From: Fibrobacterota bacterium
GTDB taxonomy: Bacteria; Fibrobacterota; Fibrobacteria; UBA11236
Direction of reading: 5' to 3'
NCBI GenBank assembly: GCA_028287465.1
Contig: JAQBPO010000098.1
Location: 1-64,000 of the forward strand
DNA: 64,000 bases
The notes below the pieces were generated by a model. The model made no database searches and was not told the origin of the DNA. It saw nothing but the letters and a program-made list of their open reading frames with translations. Below are positions 35,075-43,098 of this stretch, one piece after another. Position 1 is the first letter of the stretch, and every line of letters starts with the position of its first letter. Position numbers and translations under genes: made by a program.

Positions 35075-36160
35075 CTATCGGATCAACATCGCGTCGCCGT
35101 AGCTGAACAGGCGGAAGCCTTGGGCGAAGGCTTCGGCGTAGGCGCGCTTGGCCCGCTCGGGACCCAACAAGCTGCATACCAGCATGAACAGGGTGGACTT
35201 AGGCCAATGGAAATTGGTCAGCAAGCCGTCTACGCCTTTCCACCGGTAGCCGGGATGGATGAAGATATCCGTTTCCCCTGCGCCGGGAAGGAAGGGATCC
35301 GGGTCCGAGCCCCGGGCCTGGGTCTCCAATACGCGCGCCGCCGTGGTGCCCACCGCCCAGACCTTTCCGCCCTTGCGGCGCACGGCGTTCAGGGCCGCGG
35401 CGGTTTCCTCCGGCATGACATAGGATTCGGAATGCATTACGTGGCCGCTCAGGTCTTCGCTCTGGACCGGTTTGAAGGTTCCCGCGCCCACATGCAGGGT
35501 GACCATGCGGATGTCCACGCCCTTGGCGCGGATGGATTCCAGCATGGCCTCGCTCAGGTGCAGGCTGGCCGTCGGCGCCGCCACCGATCCGGGATTGGCC
35601 GCGAAGACGCTCTGGTAGGCGCCGGCGTCCGCGTCCGAGGCTTCGCGCTTGATATAAGGCGGGAGAGGTATCCTTCCCGTTACCTCGAGCTCGGCATGGA
35701 ACGCGTGCGGGGCCAGATCGAACTCCAGGATGCGGGTACCGTCTTCGGCCACTTCCGCGACCTCGGCCACCAGGCGGTCGGAAAATCGGGCCTTGTCGCC
35801 GACGCGGAAGCGCTTTGCCGGCTTGACCATGGCCTTCCAGAGGGTGCGTTGCCCGGCGCGAGGAATGGCGGGCGCGGCCGTTGAAGGCGCGGCGGGCGCG
35901 AGCAACAGGGCTTCCACGCGGGCTCCGGCGGCATTCTCCCCGATCAGGCGGGCGCGCAGGACCCTGGTATCATTGAGGACCAGGGCGTCCCCCGGGGCGA
36001 GGAAATCAATCAGGTTGCGGGTATGGGTCAGCAGGGCGGCGGACTCCCCTCCCCCGTCCCGTTCCCGGTCCAAGACCATCATGCGCGATTCCCCGCGGAC
36101 GAGGGGATGGTAGGCGATCAAGCTTTCCGGAAATTCGAAATCGAAATCTGAGGTGAGCAT
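35075..36160 (-). CDS. queA: tRNA preQ1(34) S-adenosylmethionine ribosyltransferase-isomerase
   Basis: A 361-residue QueA that transfers and isomerises ribose from SAM onto preQ1 in tRNA to give epoxyqueuosine. Clear blocks are FPESLIAYHPL, SRMMVLDRERDG, VLNDTRVLRARLIGE, and the C-terminal HVGAGTFKPVQSEDLSGH and GYRWKGVDGLLTNFHWPKST. Length is normal. No other queuosine gene is in the window. A TATATT box lies 45 nt before the ATG; no ribosome-binding site is seen. It is last of the minus-strand run that starts with the radical SAM gene, but 206 nt separate it from the gene before. Confidence 0.96.
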   Translation of the reverse strand: MLTSDFDFEFPESLIAYHPLVRGESRMMVLDRERDGGGESAALLTHTRNLIDFLAPGDALVLNDTRVLRARLIGENAAGARVEALLLAPAAPSTAAPAIPRAGQRTLWKAMVKPAKRFRVGDKARFSDRLVAEVAEVAEDGTRILEFDLAPHAFHAELEVTGRIPLPPYIKREASDADAGAYQSVFAANPGSVAAPTASLHLSEAMLESIRAKGVDIRMVTLHVGAGTFKPVQSEDLSGHVMHSESYVMPEETAAALNAVRRKGGKVWAVGTTAARVLETQARGSDPDPFLPGAGETDIFIHPGYRWKGVDGLLTNFHWPKSTLFMLVCSLLGPERAKRAYAEAFAQGFRLFSYGDAMLIR

Positions 36161-36204
36161 GGAGGTTCGGATTTCCCCGGTTTTCTGCAGGTTGGAAGCC
36201 GGAA

Positions 36205-36210
36205 AATATA
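36205..36210 (-). promoter_or_regulatory. TATATT -10-like element of queA
   Basis: Minus strand GACTATATTTTCC, about 45 nt before the ATG at 36160. It belongs to the recurrent set. Confidence 0.4.
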
Positions 36211-36366
36211 GTCAACTGCCTGGAACCCCATTATCCGAGGGACAAGCGCTTCCGCTTCCAAAGGCCTTTCACGCCCTAGAGGCGCGGAAGATGGACGCCA
36301 GGAACTCAATCGGAGAAGTTGCACAGGGCAATCCGTAATTCCCGGCGAAAAGGCCGGCGCGGATTC

Positions 36367-37857
36367 TCAATTCGCCTTGGCGCGCTTCCGGGCGGGCGTC
36401 GCTGGAACCGGGGCCGATGCGGACTTGGCCGCGGTGCGTTCGCCTTTGAGCTGGCGGTAGGCCTCGCCCGCGGCCAGGGCCACGTTAGCGTCGGGGTCGG
36501 AGAGCAGGCGTTTGGCGTCCTCCATCGCCGCCCTGCTGCCGAGCTTGACCAAGGCGGTCAGGGCCTCGCGGCGGATGCGGGGGTCGGAATCCGAGCATAG
36601 GGCGCGCAAGGCGGTTACGTAGGCCGCGTCCTTGCTATAGGCCATCACCATCACCGCGTGGACGCGCAAGGCGCCGGCGCCGGTGTCGGCCGCGGTACGC
36701 TTGATCGCTTCGGCGGCTTCAGGACCCATTACGGCCAGCTTGCCCATGATTTCGCGGATCTCCTTGGGATCCGCCAGGTCGGAACTGGATTTCTCCGCGA
36801 TCGATTTCAGGTAGTAGTCCACCTTGGCGGCGGGAGCCATGGCATTCACGTCCGGGGCGATGGGCGCAGCGGGCACCGAATCCGGGGCGGCAATGGGGGC
36901 GGTTCCGCGGGCTTCCAGGTCCTCCAGGCGCCGCTTGACCTCGTTCATCTCCTCGAGCTGCCGCTCCAGCTCCACGTTCTTGACCTCCAGGATGGCTACG
37001 CGTTCCGGCAGGGTCCGTTTGTCCCGGTGCGGGACCCATCCCAGCACTTGCAGGGAGAAGGAGATGCCCGGGGAGTTGTATCCGTCCTTGAGGGTGCTGG
37101 ACGGGGTCGTGAAGAAACCCCATTCGCCGCCCTGGCGGATCCACGATTGGAATTCGGTCATGGCCAGGCTGAACCCGACCAGGTTCCGGTAACGCCATTG
37201 CAAGGTCAGCACCTGGTGGAAATCCGAGAAGCGTTCGAAGACTTCGTATCCGGCGTAGGCGCCGGCGCCCAGATCCTGTTCCACTCCCGCATTGAGGCTC
37301 ACCGGCCCCTTGTTGGAATGGGTCAGGACGGAGACGCCCAGATGGACCCGGGACCCGCTGGCGAAGGACTTGGCCGCGGTGGCGAAGCTTTCCGACTGCA
37401 GGTCCGTCAGGGTCTTGCTGTTGGTCACGCCGTACAGCCCGGCTTCCTGGCTCGCGAACAAGTTGCGCGCGCCGAACACCAGGTCCGGCCAAAGGAGGTC
37501 TTCGCGGAGCAGAAGGGCCTTGATGGACAAGGACAATTCGCGGCCGTACTGGACGCCGATTTCCGCCCGGTTCTCGATGCCGACCAGCAATTCCGAACTG
37601 TAGTTCAGGTTCTGGATTTGATCGGAGGCCGCGGGTCCGGTTTCGCCCATCGAGGTATCGACCGCCCCGATCTCGGTGCTGTTGAAATATTGGAAGCGGC
37701 CGGCCAGGCGGTACTGCCCGTGAAGGAGCAGATTGCCGGTGGGGATGGAAAGGAGGACGGGGGAATGTTCCTGGCGAGGGACGGGGATGGACGCGGCGCT
37801 TGCGAGGGCCGGCAAGGCCCACAGCATCAGTGCGGCATTAATCCTTTTTTTTCCCAT
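36367..37857 (-). CDS. Exported beta-barrel-like protein with coiled coil and HEAT repeats
   Basis: A 496-residue exported protein. A signal peptide (about residues 4-22, ending ALASAA) is followed by about 260 residues of alternating amphipathic strands (SIPTGNLLLHGQYRLAGRF, YSSELLVGIENRAEIGVQYG, VSLNAGVEQDLGAGAYAGYE), the pattern of an outer-membrane barrel. A short coiled coil lies near residues 290-325 (NVELERQLEEMNEVKRRLED), then a Pro/Ala linker, and the C-terminal 140 residues are helical HEAT-like repeats (DPRIRREALTALVKLGS; DPDANVALAAGEAYRQL). The C-terminal tail is Lys/Ala-rich. The start overlaps the pseudouridine-synthase gene by 20 nt. I do not know this combination; a transport or assembly scaffold is possible. 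Confidence 0.7.
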   Translation of the reverse strand: MGKKRINAALMLWALPALASAASIPVPRQEHSPVLLSIPTGNLLLHGQYRLAGRFQYFNSTEIGAVDTSMGETGPAASDQIQNLNYSSELLVGIENRAEIGVQYGRELSLSIKALLLREDLLWPDLVFGARNLFASQEAGLYGVTNSKTLTDLQSESFATAAKSFASGSRVHLGVSVLTHSNKGPVSLNAGVEQDLGAGAYAGYEVFERFSDFHQVLTLQWRYRNLVGFSLAMTEFQSWIRQGGEWGFFTTPSSTLKDGYNSPGISFSLQVLGWVPHRDKRTLPERVAILEVKNVELERQLEEMNEVKRRLEDLEARGTAPIAAPDSVPAAPIAPDVNAMAPAAKVDYYLKSIAEKSSSDLADPKEIREIMGKLAVMGPEAAEAIKRTAADTGAGALRVHAVMVMAYSKDAAYVTALRALCSDSDPRIRREALTALVKLGSRAAMEDAKRLLSDPDANVALAAGEAYRQLKGERTAAKSASAPVPATPARKRAKAN

Positions 37858-38539
37858 GCAGTCGCGATATCTCGGAAGCGTCGAGGCGGCGATATTCGCC
37901 CTCGGGCAAATCGCCCAGTTCCAACGACCCGAACCGGATCCTCTGCAAGTCTACCACTCGGTAGCCCACCACTTCCAGCATGCGGCGGATTTCCCGGTTT
38001 TTCCCCTCGCGGAGGACGATTTCCGTGTGGTCATCCATGGGTTTTATCGATACCGCCACCGCATCGTGATCGAAGCCGATATCCACCCCGGCCAAAAGGA
38101 TTTTCATGTCCTTTTTCGCAAGCGGCTTGCGGGTCCAGACGCGGTAGGTGCGCGGCACCTCTTGGCTCGGATGCAGTAAGGAATGGGTCAAACCGCCCTC
38201 GTTGGTGAGGAGGATAAGCCCACGGCTGTTGTAATCGAGGCGTCCTACGTAATGCAGCTTGCGGAATGCCGACGGCATCAGGCGGTAGATGGTAGGCCGG
38301 TCGAAAGGGTCGGTGGCGGAGCAGAGGTAGCCCTTGGGTTTATTGAGCATGACGTACTCATGCTCCTTGGGAGGCACGGCGGGCTTGCCCAGCACCTTGA
38401 CCTTATCCCCTTCGGCGATCTGGCGAGCCAGATCGTACGTGATTTCACCGCCGACGGAAACGGCTCCGCCGCGGATAAGATCTTCGACGGCCCGGCGGCT
38501 GCCGAATCCGCACAAGGCGAGGTAGCGGTTTATGCGCAT
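37838..38539 (-). CDS. RsuA/RluB-family 16S/23S rRNA pseudouridine synthase
   Basis: A 233-residue synthase. The N-terminal S4 RNA-binding domain (MRINRYLALCGFGSRRAVEDLI) is followed by the catalytic domain with the family motif GRLDYNSRGLILLTNEG; the Asp is the nucleophile. The C-terminal half carries LREGKNREIRRMLEVVG, typical of RluB/RluE/RluF. Position on rRNA cannot be read from sequence; RluB (23S) is likeliest by length. It lies 25 nt after the GppA-type gene in the same direction. Confidence 0.93.
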   Translation of the reverse strand: MRINRYLALCGFGSRRAVEDLIRGGAVSVGGEITYDLARQIAEGDKVKVLGKPAVPPKEHEYVMLNKPKGYLCSATDPFDRPTIYRLMPSAFRKLHYVGRLDYNSRGLILLTNEGGLTHSLLHPSQEVPRTYRVWTRKPLAKKDMKILLAGVDIGFDHDAVAVSIKPMDDHTEIVLREGKNREIRRMLEVVGYRVVDLQRIRFGSLELGDLPEGEYRRLDASEISRLHGKKKD

Positions 38540-38564
38540 AAGGTCTGGATTCCGGGAGCCATGT

Positions 38565-39467
38565 TCAATCTCGCTTCGATCTGTTCTTGATGTACCAATC
38601 GATAACCACGCCGTACCGGACTCCCCTATCGGAGACCCGGAATTCCGCCGCCCCGATCGCGTCCAGGAAGGCCTCCAGGATGCAAAGCCCGGGCATCAGG
38701 ATATCCGCGCGCGGCTTGTCCATTCCGGGAAGTTCCCGCTTCGCCGCGTCCGGAAGGCCGGCCAATAAGTCGATGGTCGCGGCGACTCGGTCCCGCCCGA
38801 TGCGCAATCCTTCGATGGCTCGGGAGTCGAAGGCGGGTAGCTTGAGTTCGAGCATGGCCAGGGCCGTCGCCGTGCCGCCGACCACGACCAGGTCGGAACA
38901 GCCGCGCCAGTCGGCGAACCCATCCGCGAAGGCGGACCGCGCCCTGGCGCGGCAGGCCGCCGCATCGGGGCCGCAGGCTTCCAGGGTATTCACCGCTCCG
39001 ATGGGCATGGACATGCCGCTTCCCTTGCGGGTGGCTTCCGTGCTGCCGCCGCCGATGTCGAGCACGGCCAGATCGGGGGAAGGATGCCGGTTGGCCACCG
39101 CCAGCCAGCCCAAACGCGACTCCTCGGGACCTGCGATGATGCGCGCTTCGATTCCGAGGAGGGCGGAAATCCTCGCGAGAAGTTCGGGACCGTTGGAGGC
39201 GATGCGGAAGGCCTCGGTGGCGATGGCGCCCACCAGGCGCGCCTCCCGTTCGCGGATCCCGGCCAGAAAGGAATCCAGGGCCCCGGCCAGGGCGGCGAAG
39301 GATTCTTCCGAGATGAGGCCTGTACCGGCCAAGTTACGGCCCACCCGGGGCACGGCCGCCATCTGATGCACGGGCTCGAGCATGCCGTTGCGCCGTTCCG
39401 CGATCAGGAGCAAGGCCGAGTTCGTGCCGATGTCGATTGAAGCGTAGAGTTCCCCGGATCCGCTCAC
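38565..39467 (-). CDS. Ppx/GppA-family phosphatase
   Basis: A 300-residue ASKHA-fold phosphatase. YASIDIGTNSALLLIAE is the first phosphate-binding loop, VLDIGGGSTEATRK (about residue 135) the second, and VVGGTATALAMLEL the third. These hydrolyse exopolyphosphate or pppGpp. Only the N-terminal catalytic module is present, as in short Ppx proteins. The start is a GTG overlapping the preceding acidic-protein gene by 4 nt. Confidence 0.92.
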   Translation of the reverse strand: MSGSGELYASIDIGTNSALLLIAERRNGMLEPVHQMAAVPRVGRNLAGTGLISEESFAALAGALDSFLAGIREREARLVGAIATEAFRIASNGPELLARISALLGIEARIIAGPEESRLGWLAVANRHPSPDLAVLDIGGGSTEATRKGSGMSMPIGAVNTLEACGPDAAACRARARSAFADGFADWRGCSDLVVVGGTATALAMLELKLPAFDSRAIEGLRIGRDRVAATIDLLAGLPDAAKRELPGMDKPRADILMPGLCILEAFLDAIGAAEFRVSDRGVRYGVVIDWYIKNRSKRD

Positions 39468-39955
39468 TCGGGGTTTTCCCCAGTAAGCCGGCTTCCCAGG
39501 GTCTTGCGCATCGCCTCGGGCTTGACGAGGAATTCCCGCGCTACGCGAACGGCGGTTTCCACCACCTCCTGGCCGTAGGTCTTCACCCAGCCGGCCACCA
39601 GATCGCCGGTCTCGCTTCCCAATTGCTTGCCGGACTTGAGCTCCTGGGCCATGCCCAAGGCCAGGCGGATTCCCATGCCCGCCTTGATTTTCTCTTCATC
39701 GTCCGCGGAGGCCAACAGGGCGTCCAACCGCTTGATGCTCTCCTGCAGGTCCGGCGGGGTGGTGGGGATCCCGCGGCGGAAGCCGGGCGCCTCTTCGCCC
39801 CCGTCTTCGTCTTCCCCATCGATATCATCCGGATCGATCAGGCCCTCATCCGCGCGATCGAGTCCTTCCGGGACCTCCGCCTGCTCGGACGCTTCCGGCT
39901 CATAACGCTCCTCATCGGAGTATTCTTCGCCCAGTTCGCGGGTATTGTCGTTCAT
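39464..39955 (-). CDS. Small acidic protein of unknown function between radical SAM and GppA genes
   Basis: A 163-residue protein of unknown family. The first 65 residues are strongly acidic (DEERYEPEASEQAEV, DDIDGEDEDGGEE) and look disordered; the second half is helical (LQESIKRLDALLASADDEEK; AVRVAREFLVKPEAM). It has no signal or membrane segment. It overlaps both neighbours by 4 nt, so it is translated in step with them. The ATG at 39955 is chosen because upstream frame reads only antisense to the radical SAM coding sequence. Confidence 0.65.
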   Translation of the reverse strand: MNDNTRELGEEYSDEERYEPEASEQAEVPEGLDRADEGLIDPDDIDGEDEDGGEEAPGFRRGIPTTPPDLQESIKRLDALLASADDEEKIKAGMGIRLALGMAQELKSGKQLGSETGDLVAGWVKTYGQEVVETAVRVAREFLVKPEAMRKTLGSRLTGENPE

Positions 39956-42687
39956 GGTCCATCCTCCCCGGGCATGGGCCCGGACGGGTCGTCGAGATAA
40001 GCCGGATCGGGGTCGGACAATTCCGGAACGGCGACGGCCCCCCGGTTCACGGTTCCCCCGGGCATGGCCCGGGCCGGTTGCATGCGGACCGCGTCCAAGG
40101 TGAAATCGTGCTTGTAGATGGGCGTGCTGCGCAGGACGTCCGGATCCGCGTCGAGCAAACCCGCGAAGGCCAGGTAGGGGCTGATGGAGGATCCGCTCGG
40201 ATGGGTCCTGGCGCGGACGCAGAGTTCGCCATCCTCCATCCATACGGCCTCGATCTCCTCGGAAAGATCGACATCCTTGTCCCGGTTCTTCATATGGCGC
40301 TTGTAGGTTCCGGCCTGGTACCGGTCGAGGCCGTCCTGGAGGGCGGCGGGCCCGCCGGGATAACGGCCGGAACGGTACGTCACGTCCGCCACGTGCGGCA
40401 TGCGGGACTTGGGTACCTCGCGGATGGAAACCACTTCCATGCCGACAGGCATGACAGCGGATAGGCGGCCGCAAATCTCGTGCAGATCCCCGGTCAGGCG
40501 CTCGCGCGTCTCGATGACCAGGAGCTCCTTCCGGGACTCGAGGCCCAGCGGAAGCGCGCCCGTATTCTTGATGATGGGCCGCGGGCTGAAGCCGTCCGAA
40601 TAGTTCAACTTCAGCTTGAGGCGCCGGAAACCTCGCTCGAACAGGTCCAGGGTATTCTGATGCGCGATATAGCGCGACAACCCCGACTTCCTGTAAAGCA
40701 GATGATAGCAGAACGTCCCCGACCGGCGTTGCTTACGCTCCGCCGCCAAGGCCTTGATTTCCGCGGGCTCGCGGCTCTTGGCCAGGTACTTTTCCGGCAT
40801 GGGCGACAACTTGGTGTCGATCCCGTTTCCGGGTATGCCGCACTTCTGGCAATCGCCCCATTTGCAATCCGGGACGGGAGCGCTATCCTCCTTGAGCATC
40901 TTCTTGTATTCGTTCTTGAGGAAGCCCTTGTTGGCGCCCGCATGGATGAAATCCCAGGGGAACACCTCGTCCAGGCCGCGTTCGCGGAAGATCCGTTCCT
41001 GCGGGTAGCCATGGTGCGCCCACAGGGCCTTCCAACCATCGTATTTGAAATGCTCGCTGAAGGATTCGAACACCATCCCCTGCTTATAGGCATCGTAGAT
41101 CATTGCCGAAGCCTTGCGGTCCGCGCGGGAGTAGAAGGCCTCCACATGGGACAGACCGTAATCCGCCCAGCTGATGCGCACGCTCTTCACGTACTTGAAG
41201 GCCTCGCGCACGAAGCGGATATGCTCGTTGACCTTCTGCTCTTCCATGGCCGGCACCCATTGCATGGGCGTGAACGGCTTGGGCACCAGGATTCCGATGC
41301 TGGCGTGGATGGTATTCTTGCGGCCGTATTTCTGGCCGATGCGGTTGAGATTGTCGATCAGGTCGCAGAAAGCGCGCATGTCGTCCAGGTTCTCGGTCGG
41401 CATGCCCACCATGGTGTACAGCTTGATGTTGTGGAACCCATTGGAGAAGACGCCCTCGGCCGCCTCGTACATGTCCTGGTTGCTGATGGTCTTGTTGATC
41501 ATCTTGCGCAGGCGCTCGGATCCGGTCTCAGGGGCGAAGGTCGCGCTCTTGCCGCCGTTGAGGGCCGCGGCCTTGCGGGCCAGGCCCTGGCCGAAGCTGT
41601 TGGCGCGAAGGGAAGGAAGCGACAGGCTGATGTCCTCGAAGTCGTCCTGATCGATCAGGGCATCCATCACCTTTTCCACCGGCCCGTAATCGGCCGTGGA
41701 CAGGGACAGCAGGCCCAGTTCGGTCTCGCCGGTGGCCTCCAGGCCCGCGCGGGAGATTTCCACCACCGCGTCCGCGTTCAGTTCGCGGTTGGGTCGGTAC
41801 CAATACCCGGCCTGGCAGAAACGGCAGCCCTGGGTGCAGCCGCGCATGACTTCCACGGAGAACCGATCGTGCACCAGCTTCACGTGGGGCACCAGGTTCC
41901 TGATCGGGTAATCATCCTTATTGAGGACTTCCACCCAGGCGCGCTGGATGGACTTGGCGCGCAGGTAGGGTCCTTGGGATCCGTCGATGCGCGGGATGGT
42001 CTCGCCGAAAGGGCTTTCGATGACGTCGAGGAAGCGAGGGACGTAGACGCCTTTGAGGGCGGAGAGGTTCCGGAGGATGGCCTCGCGGGAAATGCCTTCC
42101 TTGCGGCCGTTGCCGATGATGCGCAGCACCTCAACGGCCAGGATCTCGCCGTCCCCGATGACGAACAGGTCGAAGAAGTCGGCCACTGGTTCGGGATTGG
42201 CCATGCAGGGACCGCCGCCCACGACGAAGGGATCCGCTTCCGCGCGATCGCGGCTGAAGGCCTTCACGCCCCCGAGCTCGAGAACGTACGGGACATTGGT
42301 GTAGTTCAATTCGGTCTGCAGGGAGATCCCGATCGCGGAGAAATCCGAGATGGGACGGAAGGATTCCAGGGCGTAGAGGGGAATGCCCACTTCGCGCATC
42401 TTCTCGGCCATGTCCGGCATGGGGGCGAAGGCGCGCTCGACTGAGAGATCGGCTTCCCGGTTCAGGATATGGTACAGCACCTTGGTGCCGTTATGGGACA
42501 TCCCCAGGTCGTATACGTCCGGGAAGACCAGGACCATGGAGGCAAGCAGGCCCGAAGGATCCTTGACCACCTGGTTGTTTTCCCCGCCGATATAGCGGCC
42601 GGGATTCTTGACGAAGGGGAGAATCTTCTCCAGTTCGTCCAATAAGGAAGATTTTTGCATGTCCATCCGTTCGGGGAGGCCTGGCAT
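39952..42687 (-). CDS. TIGR03960-type radical SAM protein fused to DUF2344
   Basis: A 911-residue fusion. Residues about 45-240 form a B12-binding-like Rossmann domain (VLVFPDVYDLGMSHNG). The radical SAM core follows with the [4Fe-4S] motif CTQGCRFC (about residues 282-290) and the FAPETGSERLR strand. After the core is a stretch with CKWGDCQKCGIPG that could hold another cluster or zinc. From about residue 655 the DUF2344 (TIGR03936-type) domain starts (LLYRKSGLSRYIAHQNTLDLFERGF). Such fusions are found across many phyla and their reaction is unknown, probably tRNA or rRNA linked. Alternative starts at 42666 and 42660 exist. It heads a minus-strand run into the acidic protein, GppA and the pseudouridine synthase. 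Confidence 0.9.
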   Translation of the reverse strand: MPGLPERMDMQKSSLLDELEKILPFVKNPGRYIGGENNQVVKDPSGLLASMVLVFPDVYDLGMSHNGTKVLYHILNREADLSVERAFAPMPDMAEKMREVGIPLYALESFRPISDFSAIGISLQTELNYTNVPYVLELGGVKAFSRDRAEADPFVVGGGPCMANPEPVADFFDLFVIGDGEILAVEVLRIIGNGRKEGISREAILRNLSALKGVYVPRFLDVIESPFGETIPRIDGSQGPYLRAKSIQRAWVEVLNKDDYPIRNLVPHVKLVHDRFSVEVMRGCTQGCRFCQAGYWYRPNRELNADAVVEISRAGLEATGETELGLLSLSTADYGPVEKVMDALIDQDDFEDISLSLPSLRANSFGQGLARKAAALNGGKSATFAPETGSERLRKMINKTISNQDMYEAAEGVFSNGFHNIKLYTMVGMPTENLDDMRAFCDLIDNLNRIGQKYGRKNTIHASIGILVPKPFTPMQWVPAMEEQKVNEHIRFVREAFKYVKSVRISWADYGLSHVEAFYSRADRKASAMIYDAYKQGMVFESFSEHFKYDGWKALWAHHGYPQERIFRERGLDEVFPWDFIHAGANKGFLKNEYKKMLKEDSAPVPDCKWGDCQKCGIPGNGIDTKLSPMPEKYLAKSREPAEIKALAAERKQRRSGTFCYHLLYRKSGLSRYIAHQNTLDLFERGFRRLKLKLNYSDGFSPRPIIKNTGALPLGLESRKELLVIETRERLTGDLHEICGRLSAVMPVGMEVVSIREVPKSRMPHVADVTYRSGRYPGGPAALQDGLDRYQAGTYKRHMKNRDKDVDLSEEIEAVWMEDGELCVRARTHPSGSSISPYLAFAGLLDADPDVLRSTPIYKHDFTLDAVRMQPARAMPGGTVNRGAVAVPELSDPDPAYLDDPSGPMPGEDGP

Positions 42688-42740
42688 CCTGCTTCAGACG
42701 CGAAATTCAAAGGAAATAGGAGCGTGCCGGCCGGGGCGGA

Positions 42741-42746
42741 AATATA
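42741..42746 (-). promoter_or_regulatory. TATATT -10-like element of the radical SAM gene
   Basis: Minus strand AGCTATATTTCC, about 54 nt before the start at 42687, inside the 96-nt divergent gap to the ferredoxin gene. Confidence 0.4.
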
Positions 42747-42783
42747 GCTTTCCCCTCCCCTTCTTGTCTCAGTTTCGGCCGGC

Positions 42784-43080
42784 ATGGCCCTTTTTGCTAT
42801 TATTGATGGCCAGATCATGCCCGCCGTCAAGCCAAAGCCCAATAAAACCCTGCTGCTGGACCGGGAGACCTGCATTTCCTGCGCCGGCTGCGTGGGCACC
42901 TGCCCGGACCTGGCCCTGGACATGTTCGGCGTCGACCTCCAGGTCTTCCAGGACAAATGCACCTATTGCACCATCTGCGTGCGGTTCTGCCCGGTGGGGG
43001 CCTTGTCCATCGTTAAGACGGCGCCCGCCGCGCCAACCCCCTCCGCATCCGGCGCCCCTCCTGCGGGCCTCGCGGCATAA
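42784..43080 (+). CDS. 2x[4Fe-4S] ferredoxin
   Basis: A 98-residue bacterial-type ferredoxin. The first cluster motif is CISCAGCVGTCPDLA and the second CTYCTICVRFCPVGA, both complete CxxCxxCxxxCP. The C-terminal 15 residues are Ala/Pro-rich. An internal ATG at 42817 would remove an uncertain N-terminal part and is possible. It lies 18 nt before a geranylgeranyl-reductase-family gene, so it is probably its electron donor. Confidence 0.9.
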   Translation: MALFAIIDGQIMPAVKPKPNKTLLLDRETCISCAGCVGTCPDLALDMFGVDLQVFQDKCTYCTICVRFCPVGALSIVKTAPAAPTPSASGAPPAGLAA

Positions 43081-43098
43081 GGTCGAACGGACGCCCCC

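Noticed and set aside
6690-36165. CCTCC directly before several ATG starts (6699, 33918, 36160)
   Set aside because: It matches the anti-ribosome-binding sequence but three cases in a GC-rich window can be chance.
40480-42444. 654-codon open frame antisense to the radical SAM gene
   Set aside because: It is the shadow of a gene with clear cluster-binding motifs; its protein is rich in His/Gly/Val with no known fold.
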